Source of the DNA: Mucilaginibacter psychrotolerans
GTDB taxonomy: Bacteria > Bacteroidota > Bacteroidia > Sphingobacteriales > Sphingobacteriaceae
Assembly: GCF_004519315.1 (NCBI RefSeq)
Contig: NZ_SOZE01000004.1
Coordinates: forward strand, 1 to 64,000
Length of the DNA: 64,000 bases
Direction: 5' to 3'
Below are positions 43,341-52,600 of the stretch, piece after piece (position 1 is the first letter of the stretch; the number at the start of each line of letters is the position of its first letter). Position numbers and translations under genes: made by a program. The notes under the pieces were generated by a model, which was given only the letters and a program-made list of their open reading frames with translations, was not told the origin of the DNA and ran no database searches.

Positions 43341-44627
43341 ATGAGAATTGACAGTATCAAGGTCCAGAATTTTAAAAATTTTGACAACCTCGAGGTTTCT
43401 TTTGATCCCGGCGTGAATCTCTTTGTAGGCAGCAATGGAAGTGGTAAAACCAGTATACTCGAAGCTATAAACGTAGCTGCCGGCGGTTTTTTTGGATCAC
43501 AAGAACCAAAATTGCAAAGAGTCATTGATTATGACGAAATCAGGATAGTCAATGGGCAACGTGCACCTTATACAACGATAAAGGCCTCATCTCAATTAAT
43601 TCAAAATGATTGGTCTCGCACCATTCGCAGGGATACGAAAGCAAACGATACCAAAGGAATTAAAGCAGCGAGTGATTACGGAAAAACTTTTTTTGAAGCA
43701 TTTGAATTGCCAGATGACCGCACGGTCACACCACTTGTAGCTTACTATTCAACTCAACGGCTTTTTAAAGATTCAAGCTCTTCCAGTAAACAGAAATATG
43801 ATGCAGCCAACGCAAGAAGAAACGGTTATTTGAATTGTTTAAAAGAAAATGCTATTAAAGGCGTGCTTGATGAATGGCTTGCTAACGCTGTAACCCGTCG
43901 TGCAACCTTTCAAATAAAAGATATTGAAAATATTGACCTCATTCTTGAAAATGTGGAGGCGGCAATTAGATTTACCCTCATTGAATTTTTAAATCTTCCA
44001 TCTGATTTTTCTCTTAAAATCTATCAAGACCCTGATTTCAACAATGAGTTATTTGTAAATTATGATGAAGAGCACAACCTGCCAATTAGTTATTATTCCG
44101 ACGGATTTCGTAATCTTCTTTATTTGATATTTGACCTGATTTGGCGCGCGTCTCAATTAAATCCCTGGTTAAATTTCGAGGAGTTGAAAGCAATAATATT
44201 TGGCGTAGTAACCATTGATGAAATTGACCTTCATCTTCATTCTAAATGGCAGGCTAAAACAATAAGTGTTATCCAGCAAGTATTTCCGGGTGTACAATTT
44301 TTTATCACAACGCATAGTCCGACGGTAGTAGCCAATTTTGAAAAAGGTAGTTTGTACGTTATTAACGCCAATCAAATCGAGAGGCACGCGGATAACTTTT
44401 TTGGCAAACAAATAAACAATGTTTTACGGAACATCTTAGGTGCGCCGGATAGGCACGTGCCAACGCAACAAAAAATAGATGGGCTATTCAGGGCAATTGA
44501 TGATAACCTCTCAAACCTTTATCTGCCACTCTTGACCGAGTTGACAGAACTTCTTGGTGTGGAAGATCCGGATGTAATTAAAGCGCGAACGCTTATTGAA
44601 TGGAAAGAGGATATAGCTAACGTCTAA
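43341..44627 (+). CDS. AAA/SMC-like ATPase of a Septu-type defence system (PtuA-like)
   Basis: 428 residues. Walker A GSNGSGKTS with Lys36, an ABC-signature-like YYSDGFRNL near 251-259, Walker B TIDEIDLHLH (Asp293, Glu294) and the switch His325 in TTHSPTVV. The compact RecF/OLD-type ATPase without a nuclease domain, followed after a single base by an HNH nuclease gene, is the layout of Septu (PtuA-PtuB), which defends against phage. No reverse transcriptase is present, so a retron is not supported. AT-rich relative to neighbours, as expected for acquired defence genes. Confidence 0.82.
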   Translation: MRIDSIKVQNFKNFDNLEVSFDPGVNLFVGSNGSGKTSILEAINVAAGGFFGSQEPKLQRVIDYDEIRIVNGQRAPYTTIKASSQLIQNDWSRTIRRDTKANDTKGIKAASDYGKTFFEAFELPDDRTVTPLVAYYSTQRLFKDSSSSSKQKYDAANARRNGYLNCLKENAIKGVLDEWLANAVTRRATFQIKDIENIDLILENVEAAIRFTLIEFLNLPSDFSLKIYQDPDFNNELFVNYDEEHNLPISYYSDGFRNLLYLIFDLIWRASQLNPWLNFEELKAIIFGVVTIDEIDLHLHSKWQAKTISVIQQVFPGVQFFITTHSPTVVANFEKGSLYVINANQIERHADNFFGKQINNVLRNILGAPDRHVPTQQKIDGLFRAIDDNLSNLYLPLLTELTELLGVEDPDVIKARTLIEWKEDIANV

Positions 44628-44628
44628 G

Positions 44629-45315
44629 ATGGAATATATCCGTAAGCAAGAAGGGCCTCCTGAAGATTGGGATTTGTGGTTTACTACAGCAACAGGTGTT
44701 AGGACGTTTGATTATGGAAGCGATTACGGGGCATTGACTAACTTGCCTAGTGCAAAGGAGTTTTTATTGCGAGAACAAAATTTTCTTTGCGCTTACTGTC
44801 AACAAACTTTAACCAAAGAATCAGCCTCAATCGAGCACGTTATTCCTAAAGAATATAATGTAGAGTTGTCAACAAACTACTACAACTTAGTTGCTGTTTG
44901 TAAATCGCCTTTAAAGGACCCTATTACTAGTCGATTACATTGTGATAAAGAAAAGCAAAGCCGTATTATCATTCCGCTTATCTTTATTTCCAACAATTCT
45001 GCAAATATTGACAGAAATAATTCATGGTTTGATGCCCGATCTGATGGGTCAATTGTGCCAAAGCACAACGCATCGGCAGAACATTTTAAGCAAACAGAGG
45101 CGTTCATAGAAACCTTGAATTTAAATCATTTGCTTTTAAGAGAAGCCCGGGCCAAGGACGCACTCGATCCGATAATCCAGGTTTCGTCACAGATTCCAAT
45201 TAATGAACGTGCGAATTTTTGGAAAAGCAGGTATAGCCGTATCCTCGTAAATCCACGGCAACCTTTTCGGCAATTTATGCTTATTTATATAGGTAAGAAA
45301 ATTGGTCTAAGTTAA
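44629..45315 (+). CDS. HNH endonuclease of the Septu-type pair (PtuB-like)
   Basis: 228 residues. HNH/zinc-finger core: Cys54-x2-Cys57 in FLCAYCQ, His70 in IEHVIPK, Asn86 in YYNLVAVC and a further Cys/His pair (Cys91, His104-Cys105). The GPPEDW motif at the N-terminus and the His-rich core match nucleases paired with Septu or retron ATPases. Starts one base after the ATPase stop, so the two are translated together. Presumably cuts DNA or RNA once the ATPase is triggered; target unknown. The 260 bases after it contain no gene I can see. Confidence 0.82.
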   Translation: MEYIRKQEGPPEDWDLWFTTATGVRTFDYGSDYGALTNLPSAKEFLLREQNFLCAYCQQTLTKESASIEHVIPKEYNVELSTNYYNLVAVCKSPLKDPITSRLHCDKEKQSRIIIPLIFISNNSANIDRNNSWFDARSDGSIVPKHNASAEHFKQTEAFIETLNLNHLLLREARAKDALDPIIQVSSQIPINERANFWKSRYSRILVNPRQPFRQFMLIYIGKKIGLS

Positions 45316-45578
45316 CAGAAGCAAGCTACACGTCAGTTGCCCAAACCCATCTGAAGGCGCATGTAGCGGCACGAGGTAAAGCGGAAAGCGGGGCTGCCTC
45401 AACCTACTAAGCACTAATCCCTGCTTTTCTGATAACAAACACGTCATTTTCACCAATCTTGATAATTTAATTGCCTTGTTATTCAAAAATTCCTAAATTT
45501 CGAGTGTAAACGCCTGTCTCAGTAAGGTCTCTTGAAAATGACCCTGCGTGCTGGCAACACCTGTCACTGATCTATACA

Positions 45579-47165
45579 TTGGAAAATTTAACCCGCAGGA
45601 ATTTCTTAAGCAAAGGGGCCATGCTGGCCGGCGGCACTTATCCCGCCATGCTGGCGCTGGGCATGCTCAAAGCTGCACCCGCACATGCCTTTAACCTTAC
45701 CGGTACGGGCAACGGCAAGCACATTATTATTTTAGGAGGAGGCCTGGCCGGATTGGCATCGGCCTACGAGTTGAATAAACTCGGCTATAAAACCACCATA
45801 ATAGAGGCCCGCGAAAGGGCAGGGGGGCGATGTTGGAGCATCCGCAACGGCAGCACCAACCAGGAAACGGGCATGCCTGCCACAACCGCCAAATTCGATG
45901 ACGGGCTGTACTTCAACGCGGGCCCCTCGCGCATACCCCACCATCATGAGCTCACCCTGCATTACTGCAAAGAACTGGGCGTACCCATACAGGTTTACAA
46001 CAACGTAAACGAAGGCGCATACTACTTCGCCGAAGGCAAGGGCCCGCTCTCCAACAAAAAGATACGCGCCCGCGAGGTACATAACGATGTACGCGGCTAT
46101 ATGGCCGAACTGCTGAGCAAAAGCGTAGACCATGGCGCTTTAGACGCGACCCTTACCAAAGAAGATACCCAAAAAGTATTGGAATACCTGGCTGCCGAAG
46201 GCGGTTTGGATATTGATAAATTGTATAAGGCATCCGCCCGCAGGGGCTATGCCGAATCGCCGGGGGCGGGGAACAAACCCGGAAAAATAGCCGAAGCCAA
46301 TAAGCTGGCGGGTATCATCCAGTCGGGGTTATTAGACCCTGATTTTTATAACGTGGCAGAGTACACCTATGAGCTGCAGATGACCATGTTCCAGGCCGTA
46401 GGCGGCATGGATATGATAGCCAAAGCACTACAAAAGCAGGTGGCACCCTCGCTTAAATTAGGTGCCGAAGTTACCAATATCACCAACCTGCCCGAAGGCG
46501 TAAAGGTAACTTATAAAGATGCCACGGGCGAGCACGTTTTGCAGGGCGATCTTTGCATTTGCACTTTGCCGCTGCCCGTGCTCAGCAATATCAACAACAA
46601 CTTTTCGGGCGACGTAAGCCGGGCGATAGATTACATCGGCTACATCCAAACGGGCAAGATAGGCCTACAGTTCAAACGTCGCTTTTGGGAGGAGGATGAC
46701 CATATTTATGGCGGTATCACCCACACTAATAACGATTTAACGCAAATATTTTACCCAAGTTATGATTATTTGGGCAAAAAGGGTATCTTGATTGGGTATT
46801 ACAATTTCAACGAAAAAGCGGTGCGCATGGGCGACTTAAATTATGCCGAACGCGAGAAGCTGGCCTTGCAAAAAGGCAGGCTGGTACATCCGCAATATGA
46901 TGCGGAATTCGAGCGTTCGTTCTCGGTAAGCTGGCATAAAACCAAATACAACCTGGGCGGCTGGGCGGTCTATAACAACGAGACCCGCAAAACGCAGTAC
47001 CCGGCATTGCTGAAGCCGGATAAGCAGGTGTACTTTGCGGGTGAGCACTTAACATACCTCAACGCCTGGATGGCGGGGGCCTTCGAATCGGCAAGGAGCG
47101 TGGTAGCGCAAATACATGCCCGTGTAACCGAGCAAAGGGTAAGCTACCCGGCTACGAAACAATAG
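45579..47165 (+). CDS. Tat-exported FAD-dependent amine oxidase
   Basis: 528 residues from a TTG start, chosen because it alone keeps the twin-arginine signal TRRNFLSKGA (Arg6-Arg7) and the following hydrophobic stretch ending APAHA; the next in-frame ATG would remove the arginines. FAD-binding Rossmann motif GGGLAG at 53-58 followed by EARERAGGR, and the C-terminal FAD contact GEHLTYLNAWMAGAFESA. Flavin monoamine oxidase/L-amino acid oxidase family, acting in the periplasm. Substrate unknown. An exported PLP aminotransferase follows 21 bases later. Confidence 0.87.
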   Translation: MENLTRRNFLSKGAMLAGGTYPAMLALGMLKAAPAHAFNLTGTGNGKHIIILGGGLAGLASAYELNKLGYKTTIIEARERAGGRCWSIRNGSTNQETGMPATTAKFDDGLYFNAGPSRIPHHHELTLHYCKELGVPIQVYNNVNEGAYYFAEGKGPLSNKKIRAREVHNDVRGYMAELLSKSVDHGALDATLTKEDTQKVLEYLAAEGGLDIDKLYKASARRGYAESPGAGNKPGKIAEANKLAGIIQSGLLDPDFYNVAEYTYELQMTMFQAVGGMDMIAKALQKQVAPSLKLGAEVTNITNLPEGVKVTYKDATGEHVLQGDLCICTLPLPVLSNINNNFSGDVSRAIDYIGYIQTGKIGLQFKRRFWEEDDHIYGGITHTNNDLTQIFYPSYDYLGKKGILIGYYNFNEKAVRMGDLNYAEREKLALQKGRLVHPQYDAEFERSFSVSWHKTKYNLGGWAVYNNETRKTQYPALLKPDKQVYFAGEHLTYLNAWMAGAFESARSVVAQIHARVTEQRVSYPATKQ

Positions 47166-47186
47166 ACAAAACTAAAATTAAACGAT

Positions 47187-48359
47187 ATGTCAAACTCATT
47201 AAACCGCCGTAACTGGATAAAAAGTAGCGCACTGTTGGCCGGAGGCGTTGCTTTTTTAAGCAGCACCGTTAGTAAACTGGCTGCCATGCCGGTGATCCGC
47301 AAATTTAAGGCAACTAACACGCTGCTTGCCGAACAGGAAGCCGTGATTGCTGCACCGCCAGTGTTTAAGGCAAGATTGCTGGCAAATGAAAATCCGTTCG
47401 GTCCGTCTGCCGCGGCAAAGAAAGCAATTGTCGATTCATTAGACACAAGTTACCAATATGCGTTTATGGCTTTGAGCCAACTGGCGGGTAAAATTGCATT
47501 ACACGAAGGAGTGCTGAATAAAAACATTTTGATGGATGCAGGCTCTTCGCCATTATTGCTGGCTGCAGCTATGCATTATGCCAAAGGTGGTAAAAGCATC
47601 ATCACCGGCGATCCATCTTATGATGACCTGCCAACACAAGCCGAACATTTTGAGGGAAAATGGGTAAAAGTGCCCCTTACGGCAGATTATAAACTCGATT
47701 TGGATGCTATGGAAGCTAAGGTTGACAGCAACACCGGCCTGGTGTACATCTGTAACCCAAACAACCCTACTGCTACTGTGGTAGATACCGAAAAACTGAA
47801 AGCATTTTGCGAGCGTGTATCAAAAAAGGCGATGGTTTTTGTGGATGAAGCTTACATAGATTACCTGCCCGATCCGGCCGGCACCACGCTTATCAGCGGT
47901 ATAAAAGCGGGGCAAAACATTATTGTAGCGCGTACTTTCTCAAAACTTTACGGCTTCGCAGGCATCCGTTGTGGCTATATTGTGGCTCAGCCCAATACTA
48001 TCGACACCTTGTCCATATATACCAGCGGTGCATTTGCCATATCGGCCACCACGCTTGCCGCTGCAATGGCCGCCTATCAGGAAACCGACTACCTGCAGGA
48101 TGCACTTAAAAAGACTAACGCTTCTAAAGAGTACTTATACAGCGTTTTGAAGAAGGAGGGTTATACTTACATCCCGTCATCGGCAAATTTTGTAATGTTC
48201 CCCCTAAAGATGGACGGTAAAAAGTTTGTTAGCGAAATGATGAAACGCGGCGTAGGCCTGCGCAACTGGAAACTGGCCGGCCAGGAATGGTGCCGCATCA
48301 GCATCGGTCGTATGGACGAAATGGAAGCCTTTGCGGCGGCGTTTAAGGAGATCTCGTAG
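47187..48359 (+). CDS. Tat-exported histidinol-phosphate-type PLP aminotransferase
   Basis: 390 residues, fold-type I. The N-terminus LNRRNWIKSSALLAGG (Arg7-Arg8) is a twin-arginine signal, unusual for this enzyme class. After about 60 extra residues comes a HisC-like core: NENPFGPS, YICNPNNPTAT, FVDEAYIDY and PLP Lys253 in TFSKLYGFAGIRCGY. Tat export of a folded, cofactor-loaded enzyme is plausible. With the preceding amine oxidase it forms a periplasmic pair acting on amino groups, maybe making or modifying an unusual amino acid. Real substrate unknown. Confidence 0.86.
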   Translation: MSNSLNRRNWIKSSALLAGGVAFLSSTVSKLAAMPVIRKFKATNTLLAEQEAVIAAPPVFKARLLANENPFGPSAAAKKAIVDSLDTSYQYAFMALSQLAGKIALHEGVLNKNILMDAGSSPLLLAAAMHYAKGGKSIITGDPSYDDLPTQAEHFEGKWVKVPLTADYKLDLDAMEAKVDSNTGLVYICNPNNPTATVVDTEKLKAFCERVSKKAMVFVDEAYIDYLPDPAGTTLISGIKAGQNIIVARTFSKLYGFAGIRCGYIVAQPNTIDTLSIYTSGAFAISATTLAAAMAAYQETDYLQDALKKTNASKEYLYSVLKKEGYTYIPSSANFVMFPLKMDGKKFVSEMMKRGVGLRNWKLAGQEWCRISIGRMDEMEAFAAAFKEIS

Positions 48360-48360
48360 G

Positions 48361-48382
48361 TTGTTGGTGACAACACCAACAA
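48361..48382 (+). terminator. Hairpin after the aminotransferase gene
   Basis: Nine-bp stem TTGTTGGTG / CACCAACAA with a short loop directly after the stop; no T-run, so moderate support. Confidence 0.4.
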
Positions 48383-48407
48383 AGGCTAATTAAACAAAAT
48401 AATAAGT

Positions 48408-48516
48408 CGTCATCCCGAACTTGTTTCGGGACCCCATCATACGGTCACGATATGCAGGTCCGCTTTGCATGACGCGTACTTTGCCTATGGGTTGCTGAAA
48501 CAAGTTCAGCATGACG
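48408..48516. repeat. 109-bp element with 22-bp terminal inverted repeats (cgtcatcccgaac type)
   Basis: The left end cgtcatcccgaacttgtttc and the inverted right end cgtcatgctgaacttgtttc match at 19 of 22 positions overall. It lies between the aminotransferase and the Hint-domain gene and supplies the first codons of a spurious upstream extension of the latter. Confidence 0.8.
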
Positions 48517-48539
48517 ATAGTCAAAATAACATGTTACTA

Positions 48540-49538
48540 ATGCGCAAATTACTTTTAACGATTTCTATCGCACTTATCGGCGTTTTCGCCTTTGCACAGG
48601 ATAAAACCCCTAATCCGCGCCCGCTTACACTGGCCGAGTACAGCAAGGCAAAAACCTACACCATCGCTAATCTGGATAACGATACCTATGTGAAGTTCGA
48701 CAACGCTTACGTGCTGGATAGGTACGAAAGCCGCAAGCCCTACTTTATCACCGGCAGCGACAACCTCAAAAAACGCATCGACTTGTATAAATTCATCGCT
48801 AAAGAGGGTATGCATGAGATTGGCACCATGGTGTTCTACACCAGCGAAACCGGCAAGCGTTACCAGGCCTTGGTACCTGATTTTACCTCGGATGCAGCGG
48901 TATGGGCAGCTTATTTTCAGGATATTGACGATATCAATAAGGTAGAGAAGAACTTCATCCTGAAACTGAGCTATGTGCTTTCCAAGGAATTCAGCTTCCA
49001 GCAATATAAGGTGCTGAACGCGGGCAAGGATATGAAAGAAGAATCGGCCACTTACGGTAACGACATCTGTTTTCCCGGCGATGAGCTGGTAACCATGGCC
49101 AATGGTGCAACGAAACTGCTTAAAGACGTGAAAAGTGGCGATGAAGTAATCACCATAGACCCGCTTAGCAAAAAGGCTACCGCCACCAAAGTAAAGGAAC
49201 TGACAGTGCATGCAGCCAAGAATTACGCCCTTACGCAGTTGGTGCTGGTATCGGCACAGGAAAATATTAACGCGAGCGGCACAATTGTAAGCCTGCGCGC
49301 CAAGGTGTTGAAAGCCACGCCAAACCACCCGATGTTGACTAAGCAAGGCAAACTTAAAATTGGCGACATTGCCATTGGCCAGCAGGTGCTTTGCCTTAAC
49401 GATTTTACCGGCAAGTATGAAGCTTACACGGTGCTGCAAAAAAACGAGCAAGCCGGCGGCGTGCAAAACGTTTACAACATCGTAGCCGAACACGGTAGTA
49501 CCATCATGATGAATGGGGTAATGGTGATGCAGAAGTAA
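48540..49538 (+). CDS. Secreted protein with C-terminal Hint (hedgehog/intein) domain
   Basis: 332 residues from the ATG at 48540 (signal peptide MRKLLLTISIALIGVFAFAQ). An unassigned N-terminal domain of about 150 residues (LTLAEYSKAKTYTIANLDNDTY) is followed by a Hint domain: catalytic Cys177 in CFPGDELVTM, GDEVITID, block-B TPNHP with His263, and a C-terminal VYNIVAEHGSTIMMNGVMV. No intein-type terminal His-Asn and no sequence after the domain, so self-cleavage or thioester formation at Cys177, rather than splicing, is the likely chemistry (inference). An earlier in-frame ATG at 48531 is possible; the longer frame back to 48465 is repeat DNA. Confidence 0.8.
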   Translation: MRKLLLTISIALIGVFAFAQDKTPNPRPLTLAEYSKAKTYTIANLDNDTYVKFDNAYVLDRYESRKPYFITGSDNLKKRIDLYKFIAKEGMHEIGTMVFYTSETGKRYQALVPDFTSDAAVWAAYFQDIDDINKVEKNFILKLSYVLSKEFSFQQYKVLNAGKDMKEESATYGNDICFPGDELVTMANGATKLLKDVKSGDEVITIDPLSKKATATKVKELTVHAAKNYALTQLVLVSAQENINASGTIVSLRAKVLKATPNHPMLTKQGKLKIGDIAIGQQVLCLNDFTGKYEAYTVLQKNEQAGGVQNVYNIVAEHGSTIMMNGVMVMQK

Positions 49539-49557
49539 GCATCAGCTAATTTTTTAT

Positions 49558-49648
49558 CGTAGAGACGCGATACTTCGCGTCTTGACAATCCATTCACGAT
49601 TGCTGGGAGGATTTGCATGCGGAAGACGCAAAGTATTGCGTTTCTACG
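49558..49648. repeat. 91-bp element with 25-bp terminal inverted repeats (cgtagagacgcgatac type)
   Basis: Left end cgtagagacgcgatacttcg (continues to 49582) and inverted right end cgtagaaacgcaatactttg match at 22 of 25 positions. It sits just upstream of the helicase gene; in-frame codons from it extend the helicase frame falsely to 49582. Confidence 0.8.
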
Positions 49649-49689
49649 GTAAGAAGCTTTGCCGTATTTATCGTAATTTGCCGGTAGAA

Positions 49690-52600
49690 ATGGAGCATGT
49701 TTTTACCGGTGGCGATGAAAAGGTAAGCGATGGGATGTACATCCTGAAGGACAAGAGCATAACACAGTTAAACGCCGTGCTCATTGCCCGCCACTCGTCG
49801 GTTACGGCTTATGAGGAATTGGGCGGGGAGCCTTTAACGCCCGTTAAAATACAGGTTGATCGGGCCATTTTTAATGGGAGGGAAGGGGCTAATGAGGTAG
49901 AAATAAGCATTAACAGCCACCCGGATTGCATTGTGCTCCACTGTACTTGTAGTCAGTCTAAAAGCAAACTCTGCAGTCATCAATCCTCGGCACTGCTGCA
50001 AATCATCGGCAACCAAAATTACCTGATATTTTTTGATGACAAGCTGCGGTACGATAAGCTTCGGAAATTCGCCGCTGATTACGGCATGGCCGATGTAGCC
50101 AATCCCGACGAGCACTTTGTACCCGTATTGCAGGATAGCCGCCTCGTTATCAAACCGAAAAACAAGGCTTTATTCCCGGTGAGTAATGCAAGTTTGATGG
50201 ATTTAGAGCGGCAGCTGATGTTCCAATCCGCGCCTGATAGTGCACCGAAATCATTAACAGATGAGGATACCAGGCGCATCCTGGTACTCAAGCAGCATAA
50301 ATTTTACAAACACCTGCTGGTAGAACTTTACGATGCCTCCACCGCCAAAGATGGACGCATCAAAAACCCGCTCTTGCAGGTTGCCCCGCTGCAATTGATA
50401 ACGGATACCAATGATGCGCTCGAACTGAAATTCTTCACCGCCGTATCCCGTTTTCAGCAAAATATCGACGCGAAGATCAATCAGGCTAATTTAGAGGCTT
50501 TGCGGTCGATCATCAAGAATCCGCTTAACCTGGATTGCTATCTGCACAATAGCGAGGTGTCAGAAAAAGTATCGGCTTCGGCTTTGCAGCCTGTTGCATT
50601 GCGCAGCATCAACAAGGGTTTGCAATTGACGGTGGATGAGAACGGCGAGTTTTACGAGATATCCGGTGAGCTACACTTGGGCGAGGTGCGGTACGCGGTA
50701 AACAAATTGGAAACGGCTTTCGGCTATTTCATTAAATTAGACAACACGCTTTACCTGGTGAAGGATTTGCAGATGATGGGTGCGATGGGCCTCTTCAAAT
50801 CTTCGGGCGAGAACCTGCTGATACACCGCTCGCAATTCAAGGAGTTCCGCGCCAGGATATTGAATAAGCTGGAAGAGAGTATGGCGGTGCATTATCCCTA
50901 CATCCTGAAGGCCACGCCTGCGCAGCTGAAGAAGCATCAGTTCGATAAGAACGAGATGATTATTTATCTGTCGGATTTTGGGCAACACGTGATGTTACTC
51001 CCCGTGATGCGCTATGGCGATGCGGAGATACCCATCCGCAAGGATACCCAGATATACGCCCCCGATAGTAATGGCAGAGAGTTTTTGGTACAACGCAACG
51101 ATACGGCCGAAAAGCATTTCAACAGTCTCATCATTCAACAGCATCCCTATTTCGAAGAGCAGGTAGGCGATGAGATACAGTACTTCTACCTCCAGAAAAA
51201 GCGTTTCTTAGATGAGAATTGGTTCTTGGAAGCCTTCGAAGCCTGGAACAAGGCGGGCATCACCATTTTGGGTTTCAACGAGCTTAGCGGCAATAAGCTG
51301 AACCCCAACAAGGTGAATATCACCATCAAGATACTCAGCGGCATCAACTGGTTCAATGCGCATATCACAGCCAAATTTGGTAAACGCAGGGCATCGTTGA
51401 AGCACCTGCACAAGGCCATCCGCAACAAAACCAAATTTGTGCAACTTGATGATGGCACCCTGGGCATATTGCCTCAGGAATGGCTCGAAAAATTCGACAA
51501 GTATTTCAGGGCCGGGCAGATATGGGAAGATGAGTTGCGCATCCCCAAAACCAATTACGAAACTATTGAGCAACTCTTTGAAAAACAGATGCTGGATGAA
51601 CAAGTGAAGCTGGAGATTAAGGACCTTCACCGCCGCTTTGCCAATTTCGAATCGATAGCGGAAGTGCCCGTGCCCGATACCTTGCTCACCACCCTGCGCC
51701 CTTACCAAAAACAGGGTTTGAACTGGCTGAATTTTCTGGATGATTTCCGCTTCGGCGGTTGTTTGGCCGATGATATGGGTTTGGGCAAAACTATACAGAT
51801 ATTGGCATTCATCCTATCGCAACGCGAGAAGGTGGCGCAGAATACCAACCTGTTGGTGGTACCTACATCGCTCATATTCAACTGGCAGGCCGAGGTTGCC
51901 AAATTTGCGCCATCGCTGAAAATACATACCATTTACGGTGCCGATAGGGTGAAGAGCATTGCGGATTTCGATAAATACGAGTTGGTCGTCACCTCTTACG
52001 GCACGCTGCTGGCGGATGTGAATTACCTTAAAGATTATACCTTCAATTATGTCTTTTTGGATGAATCGCAGAATATTAAGAACCCCGGTTCGCAGCGGTA
52101 CAAGGCAGCCAAATTGCTGAATGCCCGCAACCGGATAGCCATTACCGGTACGCCGATAGAGAACAATACCTTCGATTTGTATGGTCAGCTATCCTTTACT
52201 TGTCCGGGTTTGCTGGGCACGCATCAGTATTTTAAAGAGATATACGCCGTACCTATCGACCAGTTTAAGGTGAGCAAACGCGCCAGCGAATTGCAGCAAA
52301 AGATACTCCCCTTCGTGTTACGCCGCACCAAGCAGGAGGTTGCCGCCGAACTGCCCGAAAAAACCGAAATGGTGTTGCATTGCCCCATGGACGAGCAGCA
52401 GCGGAGTATTTACCTGGCCTACGAGCGCGAGTTTAGGGAATACATATCCGCCACCACGCAGGATGAATTACCCAAACGAGCCATGCATGTACTGAAAGGC
52501 CTCACCAAGCTGCGGCAGATATGCGATTCACCGCAATTGCTGCAGGGCGAGCGGGTGCCCGGCAATGCTTCTTCTAAGATAGATACGCTGATAGCCGAGA

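Noticed and set aside
43341..45315. Retron of the ATPase-HNH type
   Set aside because: No reverse transcriptase and no msr/msd-like structured RNA seen beside the pair; Septu-like is the simpler reading.
45316..45578. Riboswitch or small RNA before the amine oxidase gene
   Set aside because: A GC-rich stretch at 45358-45400 drew attention, but I could not match it to any riboswitch core, and no stable terminator follows.
48555..49493. 312-residue open frame antisense to the Hint-domain gene
   Set aside because: The sense strand has a signal peptide and Hint motifs; the antisense frame has none and begins in the middle of the gene.
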